Assembly: GCA_037074765.1 (NCBI GenBank)
Contig: JBAMDO010000076.1
Span: forward strand, 182,490 to 246,489
Direction: 5' to 3'
DNA length: 64,000 nucleotides
Source: Mansonella perstans
Taxonomy: Eukaryota; Nematoda; Chromadorea; Rhabditida; Onchocercidae
Shown here: positions 40,643 through 54,460 of the stretch, piece by piece
Numbering within the stretch: position 1 is the first letter of the stretch
Layout: each line of letters starts with the position of its first letter
The notes under the pieces: generated by a model
Database searches by the model: none
What the model saw: only the letters and a program-made list of their open reading frames with translations
What the model was told of the DNA's origin: nothing
Program-made: the position numbers and the translations under genes

Positions 40643-43600
40643 TTAAAATTGTGCAAGCAAAGAAGGAAAATGACAAAAAATTTTTAAAATATCGCACAAT
40701 GAATCCGGTACATCACTGATATTTCGACGTTTCCCATCAATTTCTTCGCTTGAACTACGACTCACATAGCCAATGTCATCATCAGCCAAATGATTTTCAT
40801 TTCGCCGTAAGTCAAATTTACGTGGTCGTATCCGAAAACGATTAGCCATTTCGTACAGCGCTTCTGCTTCGAATCTATCATGCATTTCAATAAGAATTCT
40901 CAAATAAAAAAATATACTTTTAGATGATATACCAAGATACATTTATAGGAATGCTAATATCATAATTAAATCAATACACAAATAATCAATGTAAATAAAA
41001 ATCTTGTAGGAATATGTGTGAATTATTACCCAAAAAAAAATCGATTATTAATTAACAAAATAGATTTAAGTAAATATTTGGAAAAAAAAAGTAAAAGAAA
41101 AATGAACCTTCCACGTTCTTCGACAAGTATTCCAGAATGTTTCATTTCATTGCAATCGTTGATATCCGGAATATTACAGATAAGACGGAATAATTCAGTA
41201 AAATTACACATTAGTTGATGTTCAATGTGCACTTCATTTAAAAGTTTCAAAAGAATCACATAGAAAGAACTGTTCGTTGGAAGAGAAATATTAACTGAGC
41301 GCATTTGATCCGTTTTTTTTAACGCTTCTTCAATTTCATCACAGGTTACTGGCAAATTTTTGAAGCATTCACTGATTACTTTTGTAGCTTTTTGCAATGA
41401 ATCATATCCTCTTAGCGTATAATGTTGATGATGATGACTAATAGCGCCGGAATGAAAGGAAATTTCAATAAAACTTTGCCTTCTAGCAGTATCCAAATTC
41501 TTGCAGGAAAGTTGTTGAAAGTTTGAGGCATTGTTATTTGCATAGCAATCGGATATTGTTGGCAAAAATAAATGTTTTTTAAAATTGGGTGATTCTAGAA
41601 ATTTTTCGGATACCAATACTTCAAATCGTTCAAAAGCATAAATGAAAGCCGTAATATCCGTTTTAGATGATAACATTCGACAGTTCAGTGCAAGAATTAT
41701 TGCAGCAATAAACTTGCATTTAGCACAATCGGTTAAATCGGTTCGTATAAATAAGGCTAGCTGTACCGTTACGTCAAATATCGCTATACCTAAGTCACCA
41801 TCCAAAACTGCGGAATAAGCAATAGCATTGAACTGTTCACATTTCAATTTACGCGGCACAATTGTAGCTAAATTTGCATCAATATCAAGAAGCTTCAGAT
41901 TACTTGAAATCCCGGAAAAAATGATGTCTGATCCGTTCAATTCTAGATGTGCCGCACCATGTATTTCACCATCGAAGAAAATTTTTTTGCCAAATATTGA
42001 ATAAGTAACATTTGCGCTTTCATGATTTTGTAGAATTCCTTTGATGTTCACTTCATTACCTGTTGCAATCAAAGAATCTGAATTCATAATTTTACCATTC
42101 AATGAAATTAATTCTGCTTCAAAAACGATATTTTTCACACTTTTAATCATTCCTGTTTCATAATGTTCCAATTTTAAACTTGTATAACATTCCAGGAAAT
42201 CCAAATTTGCCACGGTACCAGTTAAAATCAAATCACCGCATTCCACTGATAATTCGCTATTTGCGCATGTTCCAAGAATTTCACCGCTAATATGGCATGC
42301 ACCATCGGTAATTTTCAAGATAATATCATGTTCAATAAATATTCGTCCTTGCAAATAGCAACTGTCTGCATAAATTGATACTGTTTTCAGATTATGATCA
42401 AATGGTGACAAATTAAGTGCACCATCAGAAGTTATCGTTACCACTGAACCCATTAATTCCGTCATACGAATATCACGGATCGTTAAAATGATTGAATCAC
42501 CACCAATGTTACATGATTTCTGACATGACAAAATCCCACCACCAATCACTTTAACGTGCCGAATTCTTGCATCAATTATTATCGATTTGCATGATAATTC
42601 ACCGTCGACAATCACAGTAAGATATTTACAACTTCCTGTTATTCTTAATTGATTACTGGTTATTAAAGCACCATTTTTCACCGCAAATTCCGTGATATAA
42701 GCTGCACCAAGAGTTAGTTCTAGTAGATCGACGATCACATGAGATTTGAATACAATCGCATCCCGAGCTGTCAATATCATATTTCGATGACCATCGATTA
42801 TATCGTGATCAATGAGTAATCGAGATCGAGCATTCATTCGAATCTGTCGCTCAGATCCATATCGATTCAGTGCAATGCAAGCTTTTGGTGCTGATACGTC
42901 GAAATTCCCACGAGCTTCAATACGATCTCCTAAATGGGTGCGCTCATTGCCTGCTGATAGCAATTTTGGTTGAGTCTCCTCCAATTGTGTTTGCCCAATT
43001 TCGTTATGAAAATTAATCAATCGTATGTTCATATTTTCACTAGCAAAGATACGGTTCGTATTATGCAATTGCCCATTTCCACGAATTTCAATACGATCAG
43101 CCGAAAATACGGCATGATTGTGAAAGAAATTCTCCACTAGTACAATCACTTCACGCATATGATTCTGTAATTTATTACCACTAGTTAATCGGCCACGATT
43201 GACTAAGCCACCAATAATAATATTTACTTTTTCACCATTAAATCGGATCTGTCCTTCATGAAGCCATGTTGTAGCACATGAAATACCTTCTGGAAATAAA
43301 CCTTCAGGAATGGAATCAATCAAAGAATTCCGTTGAGTATGTAACGAACTGCATGATATTAGCGTACGATATGTAGCATCCGCTGTTACAGAGTTCATTC
43401 CGGAAAGTAAAGAATAGGAAGATGTTGAAAACAATATAGCCAGAAAAGGTGCTATAACAGCTTCAGCTTTTAATTGTCCTTCCAGAACAAATGCCGGATA
43501 TGAATGTGGTGCAACAGATGACAATGTTGAAGATAAAGAAATTTCGGAATTTTCGGAAATTTCAGAAGACGAAGAAATTCCGGAACTTCGTCCTTTTAAA

Positions 43601-46600
43601 ATTAATGGCCCATCCAGTATTTCAAGTTGGCCACCAATTGTTAATTTTGATTCATTCACATTTGGTACGCAAATTTCAATTTGATTCACTCGAATATAAC
43701 AATCTAAACGGGCTCTCTTTGATAAATTCATCATCATATAATTGGCAACAATTCGCCCCTTACAATGTTCCTCTGATTGATCATAAATTATCATTGTAAA
43801 GGTATCTTTGACAAAAATAAGAGCATCATCCGATTGTTCAAAACATGCAACATGCAAATGTAAATTTCCATCAAGATGCCAAGACGAATCATTACGAAAT
43901 GTTCCCACTGCGACAGTTGCGCCAATCGTTACAGTAATTCGTGCACCTGGTGCAGTTATCATATCATTGCGTATGTAAGCTAATAAATTCTCCAACGATA
44001 AATGCCCAGCAATAGTACATTGACCTTCAGCTATTAATTTTAATAAATTTGCGCTGAATTTTGATGAAACATAAAAATTTGCTGATCCTTTAAGAATAAT
44101 CTTAATTGCTTCCTTAATTTTCCATAAGCCACAATTATTGAATGATGATGCTTCAATAACTGTTGTTTCCTCAACAAATACTTTTCCGGCATGCAGAGTA
44201 AATAAATCACCGCCAATTACTAATGATATGAAACGGGTCTGCCAAGTTCCTAAAAAAAAATTGTAAAATTATAAGATATTTCTTGCAATTACAAATCTTT
44301 AAATTTTATATAATGAAATGTTAACTAAAAGCTCACTTTTTAAAAGTCTATTAAAAAAATTAGATTTAAAATGATTTCGATCTATTTAAAAATTGGATGT
44401 AAAGAGAAAACTTTAATCTTGTATAGAAATTCATTTTATTATTCATCAATTTACTAGTTACTTATAATTGATTTGCTGTCTTATTTATTTGCAAAGTTTT
44501 GAATCCTGAATTACTGGGTATAATAAAAAAAATCGAATTACTCTGAATTAAAAAGAAAATATAATTTGAATAAACTTATCGGAAATGTAACAACATCCGC
44601 TAATTGTTCCCCCAAAATAATCAACTTCCATATATGATTCGTCCAGAAATGTGGCTGATTTAACATCTAACTCAAATTGTTCACCCACTGACCAAATTCC
44701 AGCAACACAAAACGCAAACGAAATTATCTGCACGGAATGTTTGTCGATATTATTATAATCGACATAATAATTTATAAAAATTTAAAATTTTTTCACAATA
44801 GACAGTAAATTTTTATTAATAAAGTTCCAGTGCGAATAACAGTAAAAAGAAGGAGAAAATTTAATTAATGTGTAGATTTTCTTTTATAATGAATTTCTTA
44901 TTAAATATAAGAATATATAAAATAAACTGCACCGATTGTCAAGTTTAGAGTTGAATTTTAAAAACTTTGTCGAATGTTTGGTTCTCGACTAAATGCAAAA
45001 GATGCAAAAAAAAACAACATAAATTTGTAATAATATGAAATGTAGCATAAAATAGAAGAAATTTTTTCTCAATAAATATTAATTGATCCCAAAATCTATG
45101 CAGGATTTCATATAAATATAAAATTTTAAAACAAAAAAACTTTTGACCTTAACCCATTGCTCTTGGTTAATGATTGCATCTTCAGTTGTGGCCATATTAC
45201 CACCACAAGATACATCCAAATTTACATGTTTTACTTGTCCTGAAAAAAATATATGTAAATATCGGAAATTCTTTGAATTTTTAATCCTAAAAATTGCAAG
45301 AAAAAGAAAAAAACAAAGAAGATTAAATAAATCGAGATTTTTGTTGTAAGTTCCAATTATCATTAAATTTTAAGCGATACCCTCAATAATTAAATCATGT
45401 CCGACTCTCATCGTAATCGAACCACCTGTCCAAATCGATTTTGCTTCACATTTTGCGTTTCCATAAACTGTCAGTACCAATGAACTACTTCGAAACTGTG
45501 CACAATCAACACAATCTCGTCCAATCTTTAAATTAAACTCAAAAATTACAAGTTTGTTATTGTGTAGATAAAGATAGTAAATATCACTTTTTCAATATTT
45601 ACTTTTCAGCCAAATAACAAAGCTTAATCTTTTAATTACTCCAAAATAATCTTCAACTTTGGCTAATCCGAAATCAAAATTTGAAATCAAACCTTCAGTA
45701 ATTATCATTTGTTTAATCGATTAAACAAAGAGAAGTAGAAAAATATGAAAAAAAAAAACCAATATTGAAACAATTAAAAACTGCTTGAATTATATCAGTA
45801 AAAAATTATGAATTTTTGCATCTGATTTTTTTTTCGATCCAAATAAAAAGCAATATTCTTCAAACTTTCAGCAGTGAATGTTATAGGAGAACAATTAAAT
45901 AATTTATTGGTATTATGATTAGGTAAATCAGCAATATTAAAAGCAGCTATTGTGTTCATAAAATTAGTATTTATAAAACATAAAAAAAAAAGATTACCAT
46001 CCTTTATAGCACGAACTTAAAATCAGATTAATTTCTGATTTAATTGAAGAATGATATAAATATGAAAAAATCTTTTAATGTGATTGTAATTCAATCAATT
46101 TCTTTTTAGATCAAATTAATTATTTTGTATTTAGTTAAAGTGAAATTTATCGATATTTATAACTAAATTATCTCGCTAATAAATTATTTCTATTAACCAT
46201 CAAATACTCTTTTTAACCTTAGCATTAATTTTATTTGAAGTGATAATTCCACGTTTCCAATCATGCGTGCTGATAAGAGCTTGGATTAGCGTTATCTTCT
46301 CACGCACTTTATTACGTCTTTCTGATACGCGCATAGCTTTATACTTTCTAATAGCAATCTTTCTTGGCGTATCATCATCGTTCGTATTATTTTTCTGCAC
46401 AAAAAAGGAGAAAATAATAAGAGCAAACAAAACAGTTAAAATTTGATAAAAAAAAAACCTTTTAATTTTGAATTTCTATTATTAAATTTGTTTTTATAAA
46501 ACTTTATTTTTCTTTCAGGAAAATAGTTATTAATAAGTGACAATTATACCTTAATGGAATCATTTAAATCCACGCCATCTTCCAATAATTGTGCAACCGT

Positions 46601-49600
46601 ATCCGGCTTTTCATACAAGATTGCTGAACTAAGAGTACCACTGGTTGGCAACAAATCAGATGTTTCACTGCTGATACCTTTGATTCGTTTTAATGCTGCA
46701 TATCTGCACAAAAAATAATTAAAATGATGGGAAATTGGATAATATTAAACAAAACTAAAAAAAATCACGGTTTTTTTAAAACAATAATTACAATATTTAA
46801 TTTTATTGAATATATATTTGGGATTATTTACAGTTATGTAAATTTATCCGAAAAGTTTTCCCGGATAAATTTTTATAATCAGAAAAGCAGAATCTACAAT
46901 AGTGCCATTTTTTACAATTTATTTAATTTTTACTCAATTTTCATTGATATTTACTAAAATGATTAAAAATTCGGAAGAAAAATACCCTCTGGAAGCACTA
47001 TCAATCCGACTGTCTTGCAATGATAGGATACTACCATCGATATGAAATTCCATTTCATTTTGTGAAACAATAGAGCCAAAATTGGCCAAACTACCTGTTA
47101 AATGGAAATGCAGCATATTAACAACATTTTCCGATATTTGACAGATCTGAAATTTGAATCGTAAACGAAAAATGTACCGCTTTTTTTTTATTCTTCAGCC
47201 TACTAAATTTTTTCATAAATAATTTACTTTACGTAATCAATTGGAATGTTTCGCTTATTTATTCACAATAATTTTATTTTTACATATTTGTTCAATAAGA
47301 AAAAGGAAATTTTTCCTTATCTTCCTCTAAAAGAAATAAATAAATGGCTAACAAAAAATGTCCAATTGATTAATTAATTTGTATAAATCTATTTGCTCAG
47401 TTGGTGCAAAACTTTATTAAACTTTGTTATTAGCTAATACATCTTAGTTACTAAATTTTGTTCACCTCTTATTTAATCAATTAATTTTGTCGAATGTTTA
47501 TTCGTTTATTCGCTCTCTTTATTTGCCTATTTATCATGTGTTTCAGTTGTTTTAAAAAACTTATTTTTTTTACTACTTATTAAGTCTTTATTTTTTTTAA
47601 ATTTTCGTTCCACAATCTTCTTTTATTGTTCAATTTTTAAAGTGAAATTAATATTTTATATCAAACTTTATTTTAAGCAATTTTTTCATTAAATCATTTT
47701 TTTTTATTGATCTAAATTAACGAAAATCCAATAATTATTCTGTCCTAACAAATAATGAAATAATAAAGTTACAGATTTATCGCTAGATGATCTTGTTGTA
47801 CCGATTGTACCATCGACGCCGATATGTAGTAAAGAGGAATCAATAAATACGGACATTGTGGATGATTTATGATCATAGCAACAAATTCGGCCATCAATTT
47901 GAACACGTCGTGATATCATCTAGAAAATAATGGATATGCTAATGCATGAAAAAAAGCATGTAAATGTTGAAATTTGCCGAAAATCTACTAATTAGTTAAG
48001 CCGAGTAAAAAATGAATAGAGAAATTTTAGAATATTTTTCTCAATTTCATTCATAAAATTTTATGCAATATTAGAAAAAATGTATAAATGTGACATTTTG
48101 AAAAATGAAATGAATAGAAAGACGAATTGCATGGAATAGATAGAGAGAAAAACGTAAATAAACAAATGCATTTCACAAAGTGTGAACACAAACCCGTAAT
48201 TTGGAACATGTAAAAAAAGCCTCCGGTTTGATGAAAATATGTTGAGCTTTGAGGACAATGCTTCGAGCAGATAACTTTGAATTAGTATGTAATGCTCCAA
48301 CCGTTGATTCAAATGTTACTTTAATAGCTTTAACCCGACCAGTTACCTGAAAAATGATAGGACAGAACTTATAATTTAAGAATTGACGAATATCGCAATC
48401 ATAAATTACAGGTATAATCTGCGGATTGTGTACTAAAATACATTATCATTTCGCATTTGCAACCAATCGTCTGACAAATTTTTCATTCAAAACTTCATCG
48501 AATTCAAACCAGTTTTCCGTTTAACCCAAAATCTGTGGCCAATTTATTTTTGTTAATGATGAAAAGTTCAAAATCAGCTGAATTAATCGATTCGATTCAT
48601 ATATTTGTTACAAATGACTGACTTAATTATTGATATCAACTGATAATTTTGGTGATAAAGGAACAAGTTTAAATTTTTTACGCGACATCGATAAGAACCC
48701 AGTTAGCAGTTAAGTATTTTCTGCTACTTACAAAAAATTAGCCAGTTTATTCTTCTACTTACAAAATATGCTATCTCATGTAATGGAATTAATTTTGAAT
48801 CGAATACTGGAAATCTGAGATATCTTGAATTGCAATTTATTTAAGATTTTTGGAACTATATTTCTTTAACAAAATTCTTAAATGTATTAAAAAATTTCTG
48901 GCGATTATTGTTGTATAATTTATTATATGAACTGTTTTACTTTTACTTCTTTTTTCTAGTCTTATTGACTTATTTTACTAAAATAGCATCTTTCGCATAC
49001 CTCAAGATTAGGACCTGCAATCCCAACGTGATTTAGTTGCGTGTTAATATCACGAACACACGTTCGAATATCACGTTCTCGTGTTAAAGTATTAACATAA
49101 ACACATATATCTGGTTTACGTTCCATCTAAAACGAAAAAAAAATGCCTCTGTAAGAAAATTTAAATTAATTTAAATTCCTTTAAATATAAAAAAAATTAT
49201 TTTAAAAGCAAAATAAATAAATTTTCATAGAAAAACACATTGCAAAATTAAAATTTTTTCTTTCTAATTTATTTTTTAATTCTGAATTTATTTACTCGTT
49301 TAATTTTCAAACTTACAATATGTTGAACGGTAATTTTATACTGCTGTTCTAATCGTTGAACAACAATTGTTATACCACCAGTCATTTGTACAGATATTGG
49401 TGGCCATTTAGTTGACTGATCATATGGTACTGTTACCTAAACAATTTATTTATGGATGAATCTAAATTCGTAGAAAAAAAATTTAAAAAAGGATTATTTA
49501 AAATTTATTTCAAACAAAGTCAACAATAAAGTAACAAAACAAACTTGTGCATTACGTAATTCTTCGAATAATTGAACACGAGGCTTCCGTCCTTTTTCCA

Positions 49601-49785
49601 CTTTTAAATAAAATTTTTCCACATCACTTGCAACCATCTGTAGAAGTTAAATTCATTAAAAAAAAAATCTTTTTTTCTCAAAAAATGAAATTATTCGAAC
49701 ACACCAAAAATGATGAACATAACACGAAGCGTAGCAAACGCAAAACTAAAGCTTCACTTATTAGTAATTTATTCCATGACATCAT
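40643..49785 (-). CDS. Large beta-helix-like repeat protein with ankyrin-like stretch
   Basis: Exons, minus strand: 49785-49705, 49637-49545, 49436-49317, 49126-49001, 48346-48194, 47919-47773, 47146-46986, 46703-46550, 46394-46218, 45525-45381, 45239-45148, 44727 to about 44576, 44249-41108, 40874-40643. Phases agree at every junction except 44576/44249. The product is about 1,650 residues. Exon 1 encodes a hydrophobic leader (ALVLRLLRFVLCSSFL) that fits a signal peptide. The body alternates hydrophobic and polar residues in short turns such as LNGKIMNSDSLIATGNEVNI and CHISGEILG, as in right-handed beta-helices or adhesin filaments. Exons 46703-46218 read like an ankyrin unit (AILYEKPDTVAQLLEDGVDL, then DDTPRKIAIRKY). 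A helical C-terminal part follows. No family is recognised, so function is open. A short 67-bp first intron and the leader exon are inference. Confidence 0.7.
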
Positions 49786-49802
49786 AATGATTTGAAAATC
49801 TG
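49786..49802 (-). promoter_or_regulatory. Possible trans-splice acceptor of the large gene
   Basis: On the minus strand an aacgttcag acceptor at 49800-49802 lies 14 bases before the leader ATG at 49785. This is consistent with spliced-leader addition. An internal cis acceptor is the alternative. Confidence 0.4.
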
Positions 49803-52711
49803 AACGTTTTTTATCGCTGGCATTTTTAAATTGAATTTGGAGATTGATTTTAAAAAATTTTATCTGACATATTCGTTTGCGAAATTTGCAAGTAAAAAAA
49901 TGAACAATTATTTCCCACGGTTAACAAATCTGAAAATATTAGCTAAAATAGTATTGGTATTTCTGAAGTAAAAAATTGGTTTCAGAAAATTCAATTTCTT
50001 TAAAGTTTAATTATTTTATACAACTTTTGATTACATCATGATATCAAATTCTCGCTTTCCTTCTTCAACGCATTTTATGCAACTTCACTATTTGGTTTGT
50101 AAAATTCTTAAATAAAACAAATAAATTTCAAAGTTCTTTTATCATTTTATCAATACTAAATTTTCTTATTTAATCAATGAAATGATATTAGTTCGAAAGA
50201 ATGAGTTGTTAAATAGCTTAGTTATCAGCGTAAAACGATTACAGAACTGTTTCAGCAAAGAATTAAGATCAAAATATGAAAATCCGATTTACATGAAGAT
50301 TACGAAGTTAACTGCGAAAAATTTTTCCGAATGATATTAGACAAGTCAAGTTATGAATTCATGCTTCAGTCAGCAATCAATTTTTCTTAATTAATTTTGA
50401 TTAAACAAATTGAAATCGTAAAATTTTTTTGTGAATAAAACAACATCTGATGATAAAATGCAATAAAAAATTTTAATGGCAAACATATAATTGAGTAATA
50501 TTAAAATCACGTTAAAAGTATTTCTGATAATTATGAGACGATTTGCTCACATAATTTTAACCATACAAATATTACGGAAGTAATACTTGAGCAATGAATA
50601 ACTTTTTTTATTCAAAATATCAAAAGCAGTACCGAAATTTAAAAAATACAATATCGAATAACAAAATATTTCTTGCTTTAAATAAAATAATATAAAATTA
50701 TTTCAATGAGGAATTCTTATAGAATGATTATTTCTACGATGAATGAATTTTACAAGATTTAAATGAATAAGTGAAAAGTGTGCAACAAATAATGAAATTT
50801 GGATAATAAATGATAAAGAGCGAGAAGAAGTGGAAAGAAGGAAGAAAGGAAGGAAGGAAGAGAAAAATCGGAGAAAAAACTTTTTTTTCAACGGCCATCT
50901 GTGCTTCATCTATTTTGTTCATCTATCATTGATGCCATTGAAATTTGTATTTAGATATAATACGCACGTAGATTAGTGCTATTGTCATAAAATTTTGTTA
51001 AATTATCATTTGAAATTTCATTTTTCACTAGATCATTCGTTTGATGGAAAAAAACTGGAAATTTTTGTAAAAATTGAAAATTTTTTTTTTTTTTTAAGTA
51101 AATGAAAAATATCATATAAAATAATAACATAAAAACTAATAATAATAGATCTACAAAGTGATTTAGTTTACTATAATAATTATTATTATATATGTTACAT
51201 TGATTGCATATTACAGTTATTTTAGTCTTAAAGATATAGAAATTAATTACATCTGCATGATTTTTACGCAAATGAAAAATTTAATTTAAAAATTGTGCCA
51301 AATTACAGATGTTTGAAATTGAAAATGAATAAATTATAAAAAATGAATAAAAAAAAACACATTACAGTATTATTAGCAAAATAACATTCGGTGGCTATGA
51401 AAAACTTCGAGAAATAAAATGGAGAAAAAAGAACAAACGATGTAATATTTTTTCTTTTTTTAAGGGACACAGAGAGATTGAGAGGGATGAAAGAAGAGTT
51501 AAAAAGAAAATAGTGGACGAATGGAAAATTTTACCAAACAAGAAAAATTTTAACAAAAAATAGGAAAGGAAAAAATTTTTAAATTTCCTGCCTCTCCTTT
51601 TCGAAAAGAGCATTAGCAGAAATAATCATTTGCATTTTAGCTTTTTTTCTATTCTTTGAATCGAAATCATAAATTTTTAAGTTTTTTTTTTTTCTTTTTT
51701 GTTGTTAATTTTTGCAACTAGAAAATAGCTCTGAATTATTTATTTACTTAAATTAACTTTGGATGAAAGTTAGTTTAAGAGTATGATATCAAATGATAAC
51801 GAACACAATTTGTTTTAATCACAAAAAAAACTCACTTTATTTTATCAAAAATTAAAAATCATTTAAATAACGAAAAATTATTTCAAATAATTTTTAAATG
51901 AACGGAAAGTTTAAATGAACGGAAAGTTTAAAATAGCGAGAGGGCAGGCAGGCGAAAAAAGAAAAAAATCAGTAATTCGAATATCATTTTTGATGCCAAT
52001 TTTTTCTTTTTGTTTCGGCTTTATTTTCTTTTCTTTTAAATTTATTAAAGCTTCTCATTTCTTTCAAATTTACTTTCAATTTTTTATACACGTCTTTTTC
52101 AATATCCATTTGCACGCGAAAATGAAATAATTTATGACTAAAATTAAATTTCTTCGAAAAACGATGCCGAGTAGTTGACAATATAAATGTATACAGTTAA
52201 AAGTTAGTTTAAAGTGACCTCATTAATTACATCTAATTATGATCCCTTAGCCATTTAAAGCATTCCCAATTTATTTTATTTCATTTCTTTTTCCTATCAA
52301 ACATTTTTGATTAATTTTAATTGATTATTCTCGAAAATTTTACATTTTAATTAAAATTAATAACTAGACAAGCGAATAATAATTTAACATGAAAAAAAAA
52401 AGTGCCGCATTAATGTATTATACTTCATAAATACGAATTCATTTTTCATTTATTTCAAATTTGTGATATACTTGAAATCGAAAAGAGAAAAAGAATGGCT
52501 TGAAATTAATGCCAAAAAATATCAGTAATAATATTCATGCAATTTGTGGAAAAAGAAGGTCAAAAATTCGAACAATAATTCAATATTCTAAAATGAAAAC
52601 GCATTGAAGCATTTGCGAAATGATTTGAATTAAAAATTAGAATTCGGGAATGAATTTACCAACTGGAAGGAAACTATACAAAGTTGTATTCGTAACATCT
52701 TATATTAAAAT

Positions 52712-53131
52712 TCATTCGAATAAATTATAACTTATAAGATCTTTCTTTTCTTCTCTTTGACAAAAAAAAAAAAAATACATAATTGTATAATCAATCATCC
52801 GAAAAATTGAAATTTCTTTATTCATTTCTGATATATTTTCAAAGAAAAAATTCTTCGCATTCGAAGTACTTGAACTTTTTGAAATTTCAAATCGTCTACA
52901 ACCTAACAATCTCATACAATCATAGTAATAATAAAATAAGGCAATAATAATTATTATTATTGCTATAGAAGTAATAATTAATAATAGAGATGAGCATTTC
53001 TCAAACAAATTGTCCCTCGAAAAATGAATCTGATATTGCCTAATAGCATTGAACAGTAGTACTATCTCACCTATCTTTTTCAAGGTTGTCAATAGTCCCT
53101 GTTTCTTAAATGACATTTCCATCATTTTCAA
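52712..53131 (-). CDS. Doubtful single-exon frame with one membrane-like segment
   Basis: An open frame of 139 codons without introns has one hydrophobic run (LLLIITSIAIIIIIIALFYY) flanked by ordinary-looking residues (FSRDNLFEKC before it, DCMRLLGCRRFEIS after). The Ile/Tyr run derives from an ATT/ATA simple repeat. There is no recognised family, and no splice or leader signal supports it. In such AT-rich DNA a frame this long is uncommon but possible by chance. Confidence 0.2.
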   Translation of the reverse strand: MKMMEMSFKKQGLLTTLKKIGEIVLLFNAIRQYQIHFSRDNLFEKCSSLLLIITSIAIIIIIIALFYYYYDCMRLLGCRRFEISKSSSTSNAKNFFFENISEMNKEISIFRMIDYTIMYFFFFCQREEKKDLISYNLFE

Positions 53132-54375
53132 TAATATATCTAAATATTTTGAACGAAATCAAACTTCGCAATTAATGATGAAATAAATGAGAATAAAAAA
53201 TTATTCCAGTTAATCAAAAAGATTGAAATAAATGAATATTTGACCAATTTATGAAAATTTACAAATATGACCAAATTGGTTAAATTGGTTTAAAAAAAAA
53301 TCCATTAATTAATTAAAGAATTTATTAACATAGACTTTGCAATGCTGGAATTTTTCATGAAATGGACTGAAATTTTCTAAAATTATCATTTAATTAAACT
53401 ATAATTCCAGAATTTAAAGAAATACTTGAAAAAGATTGGCTTATTAATCGTTTTTTTCAATATAATGCGAAAATAACTGATAAAAATCAGTTTAAAATCA
53501 TACATTTCGGAGATAACGATAACAGTGGTATTAATCATAGCAATTATTTTGACAATATTATCATCTTTAACGATTACGCCTATCAAATGAATGTTAATTT
53601 TGGTTTAGTAAATCAAATATATGTCGTCGATGTAACTTTGAAAATCTCCGCCTTGATGTTACATTAATAAATTTCATGCCAACACATTCCAGTCATTATG
53701 GTGCAAACTTTGCCCTTCCCCCTCTCTCTTCTCGTAAAAATATTACTCAAAAAAATAAAATCCATAAATTTATAAACATAACAAAACCGTAAACTTAAAG
53801 CAAAAAAAAAGAACTTTGCAATCTCATTGTTTAAATTAAATTGAACGAAATTTCACTTCATTATAAACTAAATTTTTGACAGCATATCACAACAATCGTA
53901 ATTCCTCTATTTTTAACTAAATATTAAAAAACAGTAATAGTAATTTTTTTTCTTAAAACTAATCTGCAAAACTTTTTTTACTTTCTTCTCTTTCTTTCAT
54001 TTTTTAATTTTTTTTGAACTAAAAATTGCCCTTTCACATGATGAATGTATAACAAAAAGCAAAGAAACAAAAAAGTAATGACAATTCAAATCAAACTTAA
54101 TTTAAAACTTCAAAAGAAATGCTTCTTTTTTGATGATATTTAACTTGCCATTTTCTCTTTCACACTTATTAATAAAATCAAAGAAATAATTTTACTTACT
54201 GCTTAATTCAATTGAACGACTGAAATTATTTGTAGTAGTCAGAAAACCAGTTTTAACGGAAAATTTAAGAATGTTTAAAAAAGAAAAAAAAAATAAAGCA
54301 AGAAAATGGAAGATGAGTTAATACAGATCGGAGAACTTCTATCAATTTGATAGAAATCAATAAGAACGATGGTAG

Positions 54376-54460
54376 GATTGATTTTCTTAATTAGTTGTTA
54401 TTAGAATTGATTTTCTTAATTAGCTATTATTAAAACTGATTTTCTCAATTAGCTGCAATT
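54376..54460. repeat. Tandem repeat, unit about 30 bp, three copies
   Basis: Three consecutive copies carry gattttctyaattag followed by ytgttatta-like spacers. Confidence 0.7.

Noticed and set aside
43491..43799. Plus-strand frame inside the large gene
   Set aside because: Shadow of the 3.14 kb minus-strand exon, with Lys/Phe-rich content.
45620..45725. Minus-strand coding-looking stretch (FDFGLAKVEDYFGVIK) resembling a kinase DFG loop
   Set aside because: Flanking exons already join in phase without it, splice sites are poor, and the DFG likeness is too short to mean anything.
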